In this document: piece by piece, positions 15,752-25,035 of the stretch
Layout of the letters: every line of letters starts with the position of its first letter
How positions within the stretch are numbered: the first letter of the stretch is position 1
Assembly (NCBI GenBank): GCA_025464925.1
Contig: JAODMS010000023.1
Coordinates: 1 to 42,039, forward strand
DNA length: 42,039 nucleotides
Direction: 5' to 3'
Source of the DNA: Arthrobacter sp.
GTDB taxonomy: Bacteria; Actinomycetota; Actinomycetes; Actinomycetales; Micrococcaceae
Translations under genes and position numbers: made by a program
The notes under the pieces: model-generated
What the model saw: the letters and a program-made list of their open reading frames with translations, nothing else
What the model was told of the DNA's origin: nothing
The model's database searches: none

Positions 15752-17817
15752 TCAACGAACCTGGGCCGGGTTCAGTTTCAGCCGGCGCAGCAGCTGGGCA
15801 TTGAGGGCGACGACGATGGTGGAGACGGACATCAGCACGGCCCCGGCGGCGGGGGAGAGCGTGATCCCTGCGGCGGCCAGGACGCCGGCGGCAGGGGAAC
15901 GGAGATGATGTTGTAACCGGTGGCCCAGACGAGGTTCTGCCACATTTTCCGGTAGCTGGCGCGTGAGAGGTTTGCCATGGACAGGACGGCGCGGGGTCGT
16001 TGCCCGCCAGGACGACGTCGGCTGATTCCATGGCGACATCAGTTCCGGCGCCGATGGCGATGCCGACGTCGGCGCGGGCCAATGCCGGGGAGCCGTTGAC
16101 GCCGTCGCCTACCATGGCCACTTTCAGGCCGCGGGCCTGAAAGTCGGCGACCTTCTTGTCCTTGCCCGCGGGGAGGACTTCGGCGAACACCTCATCGATG
16201 CTCAGTTCCTGGGCCACCGCCTAGGCGACCTGTCGGACGTCGCCGGTGATCATGGCGACCTTGATGCCGCGGTTCTGCAGGGCGGTCACGGCCTGCCGGG
16301 ATTCTGGCCGGATGGCGTCTTCCAGGCCCACGGCCCCCAGGATCCGGCCCTCCTCCATAACGTGGAGCACAGCCGCTCCCCGGGCCCTCCAGACCCTGGT
16401 GGTTTTGGCCAGGGCCACCGGTTCCTCTGCCCCGAGCTCCCGCAGGAGTGCCGGCCCGCCGACTTGGACAGCCTTGGCGTTGACTATGGCGCGTACTCCG
16501 CGCCCCGTCATCGAGGTCAAGCCGCTGGCCTGCGGAACGTCCAGCCCCTGTTGGCGGGCCGCCCGGACGATGGCGCGGGCGGCCGGGTGTTCGCTGACGG
16601 ATTCCCCGGCGGCGGCGAGGGCCAGCAGCTCGGCGCGGTCTACGCCTTCGACGGCCGTGACGTCCTTGAGTTCGGGTTCACCCTTGATCAGCACCCCGGC
16701 TCCGGCGGCTTGTTCGGTGGAGATGGCAATCACCAGCGGGATGGCCAGGCCCACGGCGTGCGGGCGGGCGATGACCAGCACGGTGACGGCGCGGGTGACG
16801 GCCTCCGGAACATTTACCAGCAGCGTCCAGGCGGTGAAGGTGATGACACCGGCACCGGCGGCAAAGTAGAACAGGAACGCCGCGGCCCGATCGGCCAGGG
16901 CCTGGGCTTGGGAGGAGGACGCCTGCGCCTCGGCGACTAGGCGCTGGATTCCGGCCAGGGCGGTGTCACCGCCGACGGCCGTGACCCGGACCTTCACGGC
17001 GTTGTCGGTCGCCACGGTCCCGGCGACAACAGAGTTCCCCGGGGAGCGGGACACGGTTCCGGATTCGTCGGTGATCATTGATTCATCGAACTCCGCCTGG
17101 CCGTCGACCACGGTGCCGTCGGCAGGCATCCGTGCCCCGGATCGGACCAGGACGGTGTCGCCGGTGCGGAGTTCGGAGACGCTGACGGTTTCCGTGCCTG
17201 CCTCGGTGATGCGTTCCGCCTCATCGGGAAGCAGCGCGACGAGGGCGTCCAGGCCGCCCTGCGCGGAGTCGAGGGCGCGCATTTCAATCCAGTGGCCCAG
17301 CAGCATGATCGCGACCAGCAGGGCCAGTTCCCCAGAAGTCCAGGTCCAAGCCGCCGATGCCCAGGCTAGTGGCCCACGAGGCAACAAAGGCGACGCTGAT
17401 GGCCATGCCGATCAGCAGCATCATGCCCGGTTGCCGGGATCTGAGCTCGTTCAGCCCGCCCTTGAGGAACGGCTGGCCCCCGTAAAGGAAGATCACCGTG
17501 CCCAGGACCGGCGGGATCCAGGTCGAACCGGGAAACACCGGCGGCATGGAGCCGAGAAGGTGCCCGAACATCGGGCTGAAGTAGACCACCGGCACCGACA
17601 GGGCCAGGGCCAGCCAGAACCTGTTCTTGAACCTCGCCGTGCCGTGCCCGGCGTGCTGGCCGGAGCCCTGCACCACGTGGTCATTTTGTGTGGCGTGATC
17701 ATGATGGTCCGTTGTGGCTGCAACGGCGGAGCCCCGGTACATTGCCGTGTGTGAGCCGCGGTCAGCTTCGTGTGCCGGGCCGGCGTGGTGGTCCTGGTGC
17801 CGGGTACGGTCTTCCAT
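15752..17817 (-). pseudogene. Decayed copper-exporting P1B-type ATPase
   Basis: An intact relative would be a membrane copper pump with a His-rich N-terminus. The reading starts at 17817 (AAGGAG upstream; HDHATQ and other His clusters, then membrane helices) but carries many lesions. Bases are lost near 17330-17334, shifting frame at DLDFW just before ELALLVAIMLLGHWIEMRAL. The membrane CPH metal motif reads RPH. The phosphorylation motif DKTGTLT is missing: GVLIK runs straight into KGEPEL near 16684-16690, an apparent in-frame deletion of roughly 20-25 residues. A TAG interrupts at 16221 just after GDVRQVA. GDGVND reads GDGVNG. Single-base losses near 15992-15997 and 15890-15894 shift frame twice before the C-terminal [19 protein letters not shown]. 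The missing catalytic Asp cannot be a sequencing slip, so this is a pseudogene. Confidence 0.9.
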
Positions 17818-17845
17818 GTCTTCTCCTTGAGAGGACGGGGCCGAA

Positions 17846-17997
17846 CTAGCTGGGGATCAGGCTGTATCCGGCGGAGGTGACAGCCCCACGGACCGCCGCA
17901 TCAGCGGCAGATCCGGAAACAACCAGGCGCGAACGCCCGGACGCTGATGAGGTATAGGTGATTTTTTCCGGGATTCTGTTCCCCATGTCAGTTCCAT
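17846..17997 (-). pseudogene. CopZ-like heavy-metal-associated domain remnant
   Basis: The end of this frame, SRLVVSGSAADAAVRGAVTSAGYSLIPS, matches the C-terminal half of small HMA-domain copper chaperones (xLVVxxxAPxxDAAVxxAVxxAGY). The N-terminal metal-binding half with its GMTCxHC motif is absent. An ATG at 17997 (MELT, similar to chaperone starts) is in a different frame from the conserved end, and an in-frame ATG lies at 17986. I read it as the truncated first gene of the copper operon. A short unrelated protein cannot be excluded. Confidence 0.55.
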
Positions 17998-18096
17998 TCC
18001 TTGAAGAAGGTGCGGTGGGTGCTGGGGTTGAACGGCTGTGACGGCGGTGCGGTAGCACCGGCCTGGACATACCACTTCACTGACAACACGATAAAG

Positions 18097-18112
18097 ATAC
18101 CCCCGGGGGTAT
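18097..18112. promoter_or_regulatory. CsoR-type copper operator
   Basis: ATACCCCCGGGGGTAT is a perfect 16-bp palindrome of the form TACCCC...GGGGTA used by CsoR-family copper-sensing repressors. It lies about 100 bp upstream of the chaperone remnant and points to a copper-inducible promoter reading into the remnant, the ATPase pseudogene, DUF6153 and DUF305. No csoR gene is present in the window, so the repressor must be encoded elsewhere. Confidence 0.75.
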
Positions 18113-18229
18113 ATTTAGCAACCCTTTCCACGCTGATGAATGGGGCCCCCTCATGCCGAGCCCTGTCCTGGGGAACGGCCGCCGCCTGCGCTCGCTGGAT
18201 GGCGTTCACGGCCGCCTATTATCTGGCGG

Positions 18230-19093
18230 TCATCGTCGCGACAGACGCATCGGCTCCGTTGCCCGGGTACGCCCCCTGCTGTTCAACGCCGGAGCAGCAA
18301 GCGTTGGCGGAGTGGCCGCTCCGAGACGGCGTTCCACGGCATCGTCGTTACCGCGGCTCAGACCGAGGGCGAGAGGCTGCGGCACGGGCGCCGTTCCGCA
18401 GCCCTCGCAGCACCCGGTGGCAGGGGCCGCCGACGGCGGAGCGGCGTCCTTCACGGATACCGCGTACGGGACGGTGCAGCAGACGTCTCCGCGCCAGGCG
18501 TCGATGCCTTCACGGACGGCGACCGCGGCGATGACCAGCGCCGCGCCGGCGTCGGCCCACCACCATCCCAGTGTGCTGTTCAGCACCAGCCCGACCAGGA
18601 GGACGGCGGAGAGGTAGGTGCACAGCAGGGTCTGTTTGGAGTCGGCCACCGCGGTCCTTGATCCCAGTTCGCGGCCGGCGCGGCGCTGGAGCCAAGACAG
18701 GACGGGCATGGTCGCCAGGCTCAGGGCTGCGATCACGATACCGGGAGTGGAGTGCTGGGCCTCGCCGCCGCCGGTCAGGGAGCGGATGGAATCCACGGTG
18801 ACGAACGCGGCGAGGGCGAAGAAGGAGAGGGCGATGATCCGCAGGGTCAGGTGTTCACGGCGTTCCGGATCCGTGGCGGAAAACTGCCAGGACAGGGCGA
18901 GGGCGGATGCGACCTCAATGACGGAGTCCAGGCCGAAGCCGATCAGGGCGGACGAGTCCGCAACATTGCCGGCCCAGAGTGCAACAGTGGCCTCGATGAT
19001 GTTGTAGATGATCGCGGCGGCGGCGAACAGCCGGATCCGGCGGCTCAGGAGCGCACGGCGGACGGGATCGGGGCCCAGCCGGAGAGCCGTCAT
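18230..19093 (-). CDS. Cation efflux (CDF-like) transporter with Cys-rich tail
   Basis: The 287-residue membrane protein resembles actinobacterial cation-diffusion-facilitator transporters that export divalent metals by proton antiport. Six helices can be traced: two near residues 20-70 with ADSSALIGFGLDSVIE, two in the middle, and two around AVADSKQTLLCTYLSAVLL and WWWADAGAALVIAAVA with acidic residues placed for metal binding. After GDVCC it continues about 75 residues in a Cys-containing, otherwise disordered tail (TGCCEGCG, then Pro/Ala/Arg-rich), longer than I expect for the family. The ATG at 19093 overlaps the CmtR stop by 4 bp (ATGA), so the two form an operon. Substrate is probably Cd, Pb or Zn, given that sensor. 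Confidence 0.86.
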   Translation of the reverse strand: MTALRLGPDPVRRALLSRRIRLFAAAAIIYNIIEATVALWAGNVADSSALIGFGLDSVIEVASALALSWQFSATDPERREHLTLRIIALSFFALAAFVTVDSIRSLTGGGEAQHSTPGIVIAALSLATMPVLSWLQRRAGRELGSRTAVADSKQTLLCTYLSAVLLVGLVLNSTLGWWWADAGAALVIAAVAVREGIDAWRGDVCCTVPYAVSVKDAAPPSAAPATGCCEGCGTAPVPQPLALGLSRGNDDAVERRLGAATPPTLAAPALNSRGRTRATEPMRLSRR

Positions 19094-19416
19094 GCCGGGC
19101 ACGTCCCGTCGGGCGCGCAACAGGCCGGGTCCACGGCCAGCACGACGCCGATCAGGTCCCTGATGGCGTGGCCCAGCCGGGCATCGGCGAGCTCATACCG
19201 GGTCCGCCGGCCGTCGGGGACCGCAAGAACCAGCCCGCAGCCCCGCAGACAGGTCAGGTGGTTGGAGATGCTTTGGCGCGACACGGCGAGGGTATCGGCC
19301 AGATCCGAGGGATAGGCCGGCGCGTCGGCCAGTGCCAGCAGGATCCGGGCCCGGGTCGGATCGGAGACGGCGTAGCCAAACCGTGCCAGCACCGGGGCAT
19401 GGGCGAGGGTTTCCAT
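19090..19416 (-). CDS. cmtR: CmtR-type Cd/Pb-sensing ArsR/SmtB repressor
   Basis: The 108-residue winged-helix repressor should release DNA on binding Cd(II) or Pb(II). It shows the CmtR signature exactly: SNHLTCLRGCG inside the recognition helix gives Cys56 and Cys60, equivalent to Cys57 and Cys61 of Mycobacterium tuberculosis CmtR. Further Cys follow near the C-terminus (VVLAVDPACC, 99/100, and Cys106), equivalent to Cys102. The winged-helix segment is LADTLAVSRQSISNHL. It lies directly upstream of, and overlaps, the efflux transporter gene, whose expression it very likely controls together with its own. Confidence 0.93.
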   Translation of the reverse strand: METLAHAPVLARFGYAVSDPTRARILLALADAPAYPSDLADTLAVSRQSISNHLTCLRGCGLVLAVPDGRRTRYELADARLGHAIRDLIGVVLAVDPACCAPDGTCPA

Positions 19417-19446
19417 AAACCCAGAGTACAGCCGTCCATGTATTCA

Positions 19447-19461
19447 CGCCATCGTGTGGCG
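19447..19461. promoter_or_regulatory. Candidate cmtR promoter dyad
   Basis: A short dyad CGCCA-TCGTG-TGGCG lies 31 bp before the cmtR start. On the minus strand it falls between a CTGACA (-35-like) and a GAATAC (-10-like) sequence about 18 bases apart. This is where an autoregulating ArsR-family repressor would bind. The match is short and may be chance. Confidence 0.3.
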
Positions 19462-19465
19462 ATTG

Positions 19466-19804
19466 TCAGCCGGCGTTGCGGGGCGCGAACATGATGACTG
19501 CCACCCCGAGCAGGCAAATCACGGAGCCGGTGACGTCCCAGCGGTCCGGCCGGAAGCCGTCAAAGATCATGCCCCAAGCCAGGGACCCGGCCACGAACAC
19601 GCCTCCATAGGCGGCGAGGATCCGGCCGAAGTGGGCGTCCGGCTGCAGGGTCGCGACAAACCCGTAAAGGCCCAGAGCCAGGACCCCCAGTCCGGCCCAC
19701 CACCAGTCCTTGCCCTCCCGGACGGCCTGCCAGACGAGCCAGGCACCACCGATTTCGGCCCCCGCGGCCAGGACGAACAGGAGGACGGTTTTTGCGATAG
19801 TCAC
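19466..19804 (-). CDS. ynfA: YnfA/UPF0060 family small membrane protein
   Basis: The 112-residue protein has four membrane helices and the family landmarks: [20 protein letters not shown] in TM1 and the following loop, [31 protein letters not shown] in the middle, and the end [20 protein letters not shown]. YnfA proteins resemble small multidrug resistance transporters, but their physiological substrate is not settled. The GTG at 19804 gives the conserved N-terminus [13 protein letters not shown]; the Shine-Dalgarno is weak. It lies 49 bp upstream of cmtR on the same strand, so metal-related co-expression is possible but not shown. Confidence 0.9.
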   Translation of the reverse strand: MTIAKTVLLFVLAAGAEIGGAWLVWQAVREGKDWWWAGLGVLALGLYGFVATLQPDAHFGRILAAYGGVFVAGSLAWGMIFDGFRPDRWDVTGSVICLLGVAVIMFAPRNAG

Positions 19805-19943
19805 AGACCCATCGTCGCAGAGAGGCGGCCCCGTCAGCCGTGGCTTGCCTCTCCGGTGGCCAGGTAATCCGCAGGGCTGGTTATTGGCTGCTTTCCACGG
19901 AATCCTTCCGGTCGGGCGAACCAGGTCTTTCATGGCCAGGTGC

Positions 19944-21209
19944 CTAGAGCTTCGGATTGGTCCCAAAACGTAGCCGCAGGACGCGGTACAGGAGGCCGGC
20001 TGCGAACATGAGAAGTCCCGCGATCACGGATGCCACCGGCAGAGTCGCCACCAACACAAGGCAGGCAACAGCGCCGAGCAGCTGCAGAACTTTGGGATAG
20101 CGGCGGTTTTCGCCGGTCTGGGTATGGGCGGCCAGGTTGGCCACAAGGTAGTAGATCAGGACGCCGAAGGAGGAAAACCCGATGGCTCCCCGGAGGTCAG
20201 CGACGCTGATGATCAGGCAGATGACGCCGGCCAAGACCAGTTCAGCCCGGTGGGGGACCTTGAAGCGCGGGTGGACGGCGGCCAGCCAGCGCGGCAGGTC
20301 CGCTTCCCGCGCCATGGCCAGGCTCGTCCGGCCGAGGCCCGCGATCAGCGCCAGCAGTGCCCCGAGCGCGGCCAGCGCGGCGCCGGCCCTGACGATCGGT
20401 GCAGCCCAGTCCCAGGAACCGGCGCCCACGGCCGCTGCAAGCGGGGCGGGCGTCGCGGCAACGCCCTCGGCGCCCAGGACCGAGAGAATGCTGACGGCGA
20501 TGACGACGTAGAGTACGACGGCGATGCCCAGCGCGGTCACGATGGCGCGGGGGATCGTCTTACGCGGATTGAGAACTTCCTCGCCCATGGTGGCGATACG
20601 GGCGTACCCGGCGAAGGCGAAGAAGAGCAGACCTGCGGACTGCAGGACCCCGTACCAGCCGTGCGAGAGGAGGCCGCCGTCGAACAGGCGCACGGGGTCC
20701 GCCGCGCCGGAGCCCCAGCAGGCGGCCACGACGATGGACAACGCCACCAGGACGGCGACGACGATGATCCGGGCCAGGGCCGCGGTACGTGTCACACCCC
20801 GATAGTTCACCGCGGCCAGCAGCAGAACCGCGGTGACAGCGACCGGCCGCTCCCAGCCTGCAGGCGCGGCATAGGCGGCAAAGGTCAGGGCCATGGCGGC
20901 GCTGCTGGCAGTCTTGCCGATGAGGAATCCCCACCCGGCCAGGAAGCCGGCCCAGGGGCCCAGCAGTTCCCGACCGTAGACGTAGGTGCCCCCCGAGGTC
21001 GGGTACTGGGCGGCGAGCTGCGCCGATGCGGTGGCGTTGCAGTAAGCGACCACCGCGGCGACCAGGAGGCCGATCAGCAGTCCGGATCCGGCCGCCTGGG
21101 CCGCGGGCGTAAATGCGGCGAAGACTCCGGCGCCGATCATCGAGCCGAGGCCGATGATGACCGCATCGAAAGTGGTCAGCCTACGGGCCAGAACTGGATG
21201 GCTGCTCAA
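19944..21209 (-). CDS. APC-superfamily amino acid permease (second)
   Basis: The 421-residue membrane protein has about 12 helices and the APC helix-1 motif [11 protein letters not shown] (residues 20-30). [25 protein letters not shown] covers the TM3 region, and [28 protein letters not shown] the TM6/loop signature of cationic-type APC carriers. It should import or exchange an amino acid. The start is TTG at 21209 (reading [17 protein letters not shown]), with AAAGG about 11 bases upstream; this is the first position compatible with the family N-terminus. It is unrelated in detail to the permease at 10941. No regulator is adjacent. Confidence 0.88.
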   Translation of the reverse strand: MSSHPVLARRLTTFDAVIIGLGSMIGAGVFAAFTPAAQAAGSGLLIGLLVAAVVAYCNATASAQLAAQYPTSGGTYVYGRELLGPWAGFLAGWGFLIGKTASSAAMALTFAAYAAPAGWERPVAVTAVLLLAAVNYRGVTRTAALARIIVVAVLVALSIVVAACWGSGAADPVRLFDGGLLSHGWYGVLQSAGLLFFAFAGYARIATMGEEVLNPRKTIPRAIVTALGIAVVLYVVIAVSILSVLGAEGVAATPAPLAAAVGAGSWDWAAPIVRAGAALAALGALLALIAGLGRTSLAMAREADLPRWLAAVHPRFKVPHRAELVLAGVICLIISVADLRGAIGFSSFGVLIYYLVANLAAHTQTGENRRYPKVLQLLGAVACLVLVATLPVASVIAGLLMFAAGLLYRVLRLRFGTNPKL

Positions 21210-21323
21210 CGCTCAAGTACCTTTCAGAGGAGGAAAATCCGCGCCCGCCCAGGGCCGCAATTCCTAACTTTAGCGAGCGACCCGAAGGCCGGCGCGAGGA
21301 CGGCCGGCAGCAAGCTGCCTGAA

Positions 21324-21339
21324 CCGGGCCTGGGCCCGG
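21324..21339 (-). terminator. Hairpin after the TrkH gene
   Basis: CCGGGCC at 21324-21330 pairs with GGCCCGG at 21333-21339 (7 bp, or 6 bp with a 4-base loop). It lies about 72 bases past the TrkH stop on the minus strand and before the APC permease start. No U-tract. Confidence 0.5.
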
Positions 21340-21411
21340 CCCCGCCAGACACTCCGGCGGCCGATTACCGTGACGCTTAGTATCATCCCGCTGTCGACGA
21401 TACGGGTCGCG

Positions 21412-22854
21412 CTACCCGATAATTGGCCTTTCTTCGGGAAGCCGATAGAAGCGGGGGTGGGAAGACAACGCCAGTGCGGAGGCCACGGTCACGGTCCCGA
21501 TGCGCCCCATGAACATGAGGGCCATCAGAACCCATTCTGCAGCTGGTGGCAGGTTGTAGGTGATGCCGGTGCTCATGCCCACGGTGGCGAAGGCAGAAAT
21601 GGACTCGAACAGGACTTTTTCGAGGGTGTAGTCGGTGAACATGAGCAGCAGTAGCGTGCCGCCCACCACGGCGGCAACCCCGAGGAGGGCCACGGACAGC
21701 GCCTGGCGTTGGGATGAAGAGCTGATGGAGCGGTGCGCGATGGTGACCTGGTCGCGGCCGCGGACCTCGTTCCCGATGGCAAAGGCCAATACCAGGAAGG
21801 TCGTGATCTTTATGCCGCCGGCAGTGCCTGCGCTGCCGCCGCCGATGAACATCAGGATATTGGTGACCATGAGCGTCTCGGGCGCTGCAGCCCCGTAATC
21901 GATGCTGTTGAATCCGGCAGTGCGGGGAAAGACTCCGCCGGCGAGGGACCCCAGGAGCTTGCCGGTCAATGACAGCGGCCCCAGGGTCTCATTCCGGTTC
22001 CATTCGAACGCGGCGAAGAGCGTGATGCCTGCTGCCAGGAGCACCATGGTGCCATAGACAGTCAGGCGCAGGTGCACGCTCCAATCCCGCACCCTGATGT
22101 TTCCCCTGGAAAGTTGAATGATTACCGGGAATCCCAGTCCTCCGGCGACGATGGCAGCGCAGATCGGGATGATGATCCAAGGATCTTCGGCAAAGCCGAT
22201 CAGGTTGTCGCTATAGAGGGAAAAGCCGGCGTTGTTGAAGGCTGAAACAGCATGGAACGCTCCATGCCAGAGCGCTGTGGCCGGATTCTGGTCGTAGGCG
22301 ATCCAGAACCGGAGTGACAGGACCGCGGCGGCGGCGCCTTCAAAGGCGGCCATTATTTTCGCGACCCGGAACAGCACAGCCTTTACATCGCCGAGGTTAA
22401 GGGTGTGCGTCTCCGACTGGGCTACGAGCTGGCCTCGGAGTCCGATGCTCCTGCGCACGAGCAGCGCCAGGAGGGTCGCGAGAGTCATGATTCCCAACCC
22501 GCCAGCCTGGATGAGACCGAGGATCACACCCTGCCCGAAGGGCGTCCAGAACGTGGCCGTATCGACGGTAATCAGGCCGGTAACACACACGGCCGAAACG
22601 GACGTGAAGAGGGCAGCCATCAGGACTTCGGAACCGGTGCCGGTGCGGGATATCGGAAGCAGCAGCAGCCCGGCCCCTATGAGGATGACGGCCAGGAAGG
22701 CCAGCGGGACGGAGCGGACAGGATGGGACAAGGCCCGCCGGACGGCACTCTCTTTCCGGGCCTTGGTGTTCCTGCCGTTCCCCGAATAGCCCTTCACGGC
22801 AAGGTCGCGGACCCTGACGGGGCTAGGGCCGGGGCCGCCGGTCCGTGAGGTCAA
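21412..22854 (-). CDS. TrkH/KtrB-family potassium uptake subunit
   Basis: The 480-residue membrane protein is the ion-conducting subunit of a Trk/Ktr potassium uptake system. The four pore loops of the M-P-M repeats are recognisable: VCVTGLI, FNNAGFS, RTAGFN and TVGMSTGIT, each with the central Gly of the selectivity filter. Its C-terminus ends SHPRFYRLPEERPIIG. I chose the TTG at 22854 because AAAGGAG lies 4 bases upstream and only 17 bp separate it from the end of the permease gene; the frame is open further upstream. A TrkA/KtrA nucleotide-binding partner is not in the window. Neighbouring KdpDE makes a potassium role very likely. Confidence 0.92.
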   Translation of the reverse strand: MTSRTGGPGPSPVRVRDLAVKGYSGNGRNTKARKESAVRRALSHPVRSVPLAFLAVILIGAGLLLLPISRTGTGSEVLMAALFTSVSAVCVTGLITVDTATFWTPFGQGVILGLIQAGGLGIMTLATLLALLVRRSIGLRGQLVAQSETHTLNLGDVKAVLFRVAKIMAAFEGAAAAVLSLRFWIAYDQNPATALWHGAFHAVSAFNNAGFSLYSDNLIGFAEDPWIIIPICAAIVAGGLGFPVIIQLSRGNIRVRDWSVHLRLTVYGTMVLLAAGITLFAAFEWNRNETLGPLSLTGKLLGSLAGGVFPRTAGFNSIDYGAAAPETLMVTNILMFIGGGSAGTAGGIKITTFLVLAFAIGNEVRGRDQVTIAHRSISSSSQRQALSVALLGVAAVVGGTLLLLMFTDYTLEKVLFESISAFATVGMSTGITYNLPPAAEWVLMALMFMGRIGTVTVASALALSSHPRFYRLPEERPIIG

Positions 22855-22871
22855 CGGACTCCTTTCGCTGC

Positions 22872-24851
22872 TCAGCCGACATGGATGCCCGGCCTGTTGT
22901 CCGGGTCCGATTCGTTCTCCCGGATGATCTCGCGGACCACCGGTGCGGTGTCTCCTCGGCCGAGCAGCAGGTAGCGCATGAGATGGGCCAGGGGATTGCC
23001 TTCGGACCATTCGAAGTAGGCATGGGGCCGGACCCCCGTGGCGTTCCGCAGGGCCAGGAGGATGGCTGCGATGGCATTCGGCGCCGCGGGACTTTTCGCG
23101 CGGAGCACGCGGTGGCCGTCCACTTCCGTCCCGCGGACTTGAAGGACCTCGCTGAAGTCCGACGGGTCGGTGACGTCGATTTCCAAAAACATCACGTCGG
23201 CGGTTCCAGGCACCGGATTGTTTTCCCTCTGCGCGGCTTCTTTGTCGGCGTATTCCGCCGCATCCCGGGCTTGCGGCCGGTTGGCGATGATGTTCAGCCG
23301 GCCGTCATAGTCCAGGGAGTCGGTGATGAAGCGGCGTGCCGTGTCATCGAATTCGATGCGGTCTACGCGCAGTTCGGTGGTCCGGCTCACCCGGGAGACG
23401 AGCGAAACCACGACAATTCCCAAAATGAAAAGCCCGGAGATGGCAAGGCCGTCGGGTTTTTCGATCACGTTCTCCACCAGGGCGTAGAGAAGGATGGCGG
23501 TCAGGACAGAGAAGCCGACGGCGGTCCCGCGCCTTTTGCTGCGCGCCGCAGAGATGCTGACGGCGACGGCCCCTGAGACCATCATGGCCAGGATGCCGGT
23601 GGCATAGGCGCCGGCCTGGGCATTGACGTCAGCTTCGAACCCGATGGTGATCAGGATACTGATGGCCGTGTAGACCAGGACCACCGGCCGCACCGCCCGC
23701 GTCCATTCAGGGGCCATGCCGTAGGCCGGCAGATACCGCGGAACGATGTTGATCAGACCCGCCATTGCCGAAGCACCCGCGAACCAGAGGATGAGGATGC
23801 TGCTGACGTCATAGACGGACCCGAAGCCGTTGCCCAGCCGTTCATGGGCCAGGTAGGCGAGGGCCCGGCCGTTGGCTTCACCGCCTGGCTGGAACGCCTC
23901 GGCCGGAATCAGAACCGTGGTGACAAAGCTGCTGCCGAGCAGGTAGACGCTCATGATCAGAGCGGCAGTGGTCAAAAGTTTGCGGGTGTTCCGAATCCGG
24001 TCTGCCAGCCGTTCCTCGGGCGTCTTGCCCTCCGCTGCAACCAGTGGCATCATGCTGACGCCGGTTTCGAAGCCCGAGAGCCCGAGTACCAGCAGCGGGA
24101 ACGCCATCAGGGCAGGTCCGGCGAGGTTGCCGAATCCGCCCAACGAGGTGAGGGCAGCGATCCAGGCAGACAAGGCGCCCGGCTGTGTGACCGCGTCGTA
24201 AATTCCTGTTCCGATGATGATGGCGTTCAGCAGCAGGAAGACGACCACCAAGGGAATGGCCACGGCGACGGCTTCTGAGAAGCCGAGCAGGAAGACTGCG
24301 CCCAGGATGAGGAGGAGCACCACCGTGATGGGGACTGCCTGGCCTTCGAGGAAGGTCGGAAGGTAGGGGTTCTCCAGCATGTGGACGGTGGCGTCTGCGG
24401 AAGACAGCGTGATGGTGATGATCCAGGAGGTGGCCACGAATCCGAGCAGGATCAGAACGAATATCTTTCCCCGCCAGAAAGGCAAGAGTTTTTCCAGCAT
24501 GGCGACTGATCCCTGCCCGTGCGGGCTTTCACGCGCTATCCACCGGTACATTGGCAGCACACCGAAGAGCGTGAGGGCCACGATGAGCAGGGTGGCCAGC
24601 GGGGACAGGGCCCCGGCCGCGAGAACGGCGATTCCGGGTAGATAGGACAGGGTGGAGAAGTAGTCCACTCCCGTCAGGCACATGACCTTCCACCAGCTCT
24701 GCTGCGGGGCGTGTCCCTCGGATGCCTCGGGCCCGACAGGCTGGTGGACCCGGTGCTCCATCAGCCACCTCCCCAGGGAGGAGCCGGGTTTAGTTTCCCG
24801 TGCGGGCTTGGGAACTGTCGCGGGGATAGAGAACTGGGCGTAGTCCGTCAA
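22872..24851 (-). CDS. Large APC-type permease with cytosolic C-terminal domain, probable K+ transporter
   Basis: This is a roughly 659-residue APC-superfamily protein. About 12 helices span the first two-thirds, with a helix-1 region reading [20 protein letters not shown] and a long hydrophobic series. A soluble domain of about 160 residues follows (from [23 protein letters not shown] to the end). APC proteins with such a tail include KimA, a high-affinity potassium importer controlled by c-di-AMP, but the helix-1 sequence is not a clear KimA match. It lies directly upstream of trkH and next to kdpDE, so potassium (or a compatible ion) is the best inference; an amino acid substrate is the alternative. 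The TTG at 24851 (LTDYAQF) is a tentative start, and the frame is open to 24950. Confidence 0.8.
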   Translation of the reverse strand: MTDYAQFSIPATVPKPARETKPGSSLGRWLMEHRVHQPVGPEASEGHAPQQSWWKVMCLTGVDYFSTLSYLPGIAVLAAGALSPLATLLIVALTLFGVLPMYRWIARESPHGQGSVAMLEKLLPFWRGKIFVLILLGFVATSWIITITLSSADATVHMLENPYLPTFLEGQAVPITVVLLLILGAVFLLGFSEAVAVAIPLVVVFLLLNAIIIGTGIYDAVTQPGALSAWIAALTSLGGFGNLAGPALMAFPLLVLGLSGFETGVSMMPLVAAEGKTPEERLADRIRNTRKLLTTAALIMSVYLLGSSFVTTVLIPAEAFQPGGEANGRALAYLAHERLGNGFGSVYDVSSILILWFAGASAMAGLINIVPRYLPAYGMAPEWTRAVRPVVLVYTAISILITIGFEADVNAQAGAYATGILAMMVSGAVAVSISAARSKRRGTAVGFSVLTAILLYALVENVIEKPDGLAISGLFILGIVVVSLVSRVSRTTELRVDRIEFDDTARRFITDSLDYDGRLNIIANRPQARDAAEYADKEAAQRENNPVPGTADVMFLEIDVTDPSDFSEVLQVRGTEVDGHRVLRAKSPAAPNAIAAILLALRNATGVRPHAYFEWSEGNPLAHLMRYLLLGRGDTAPVVREIIRENESDPDNRPGIHVG

Positions 24852-24962
24852 TGAAGTGTCTTTCTGTACTGCAGGGAGAGCAGAGATCAGCCAGTTGCGG
24901 GCATGAAGAGTGCTGATAACCAACGGAGCGTAGCACCGGCCCGGACCCACCCATCGGGAAAT

Positions 24963-24999
24963 CCGGGGGATCTTAATGCTTTCTTAATGCCTCCCCCGG
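24963..24999. promoter_or_regulatory. Tandem TCTTAATGC repeats inside an inverted repeat: candidate KdpE site/terminator
   Basis: TCTTAATGC occurs at 24971-24979 and 24982-24990, an 11-bp period, which is the layout bound by OmpR/PhoB-type response-regulator dimers. The pair is framed by a perfect 8-bp inverted repeat, CCGGGGGA 24963-24970 and TCCCCCGG 24992-24999. It sits between kdpE and the permease gene. It could serve both as the end of kdpDE transcription and as the KdpE operator of the permease-trkH operon. Confidence 0.5.
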
Positions 25000-25035
25000 T
25001 CACCAGCCAGGTGCCGGGGATTTGCTGCCAGGAGG

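Noticed and set aside
20124..21380. A plus-strand open frame of about 418 codons opposite the second APC permease
   Set aside because: Its composition (Gly, Asp, Arg, Gln rich, no domain) is that of a reversed high-GC gene; the permease on the other strand has clear family motifs.
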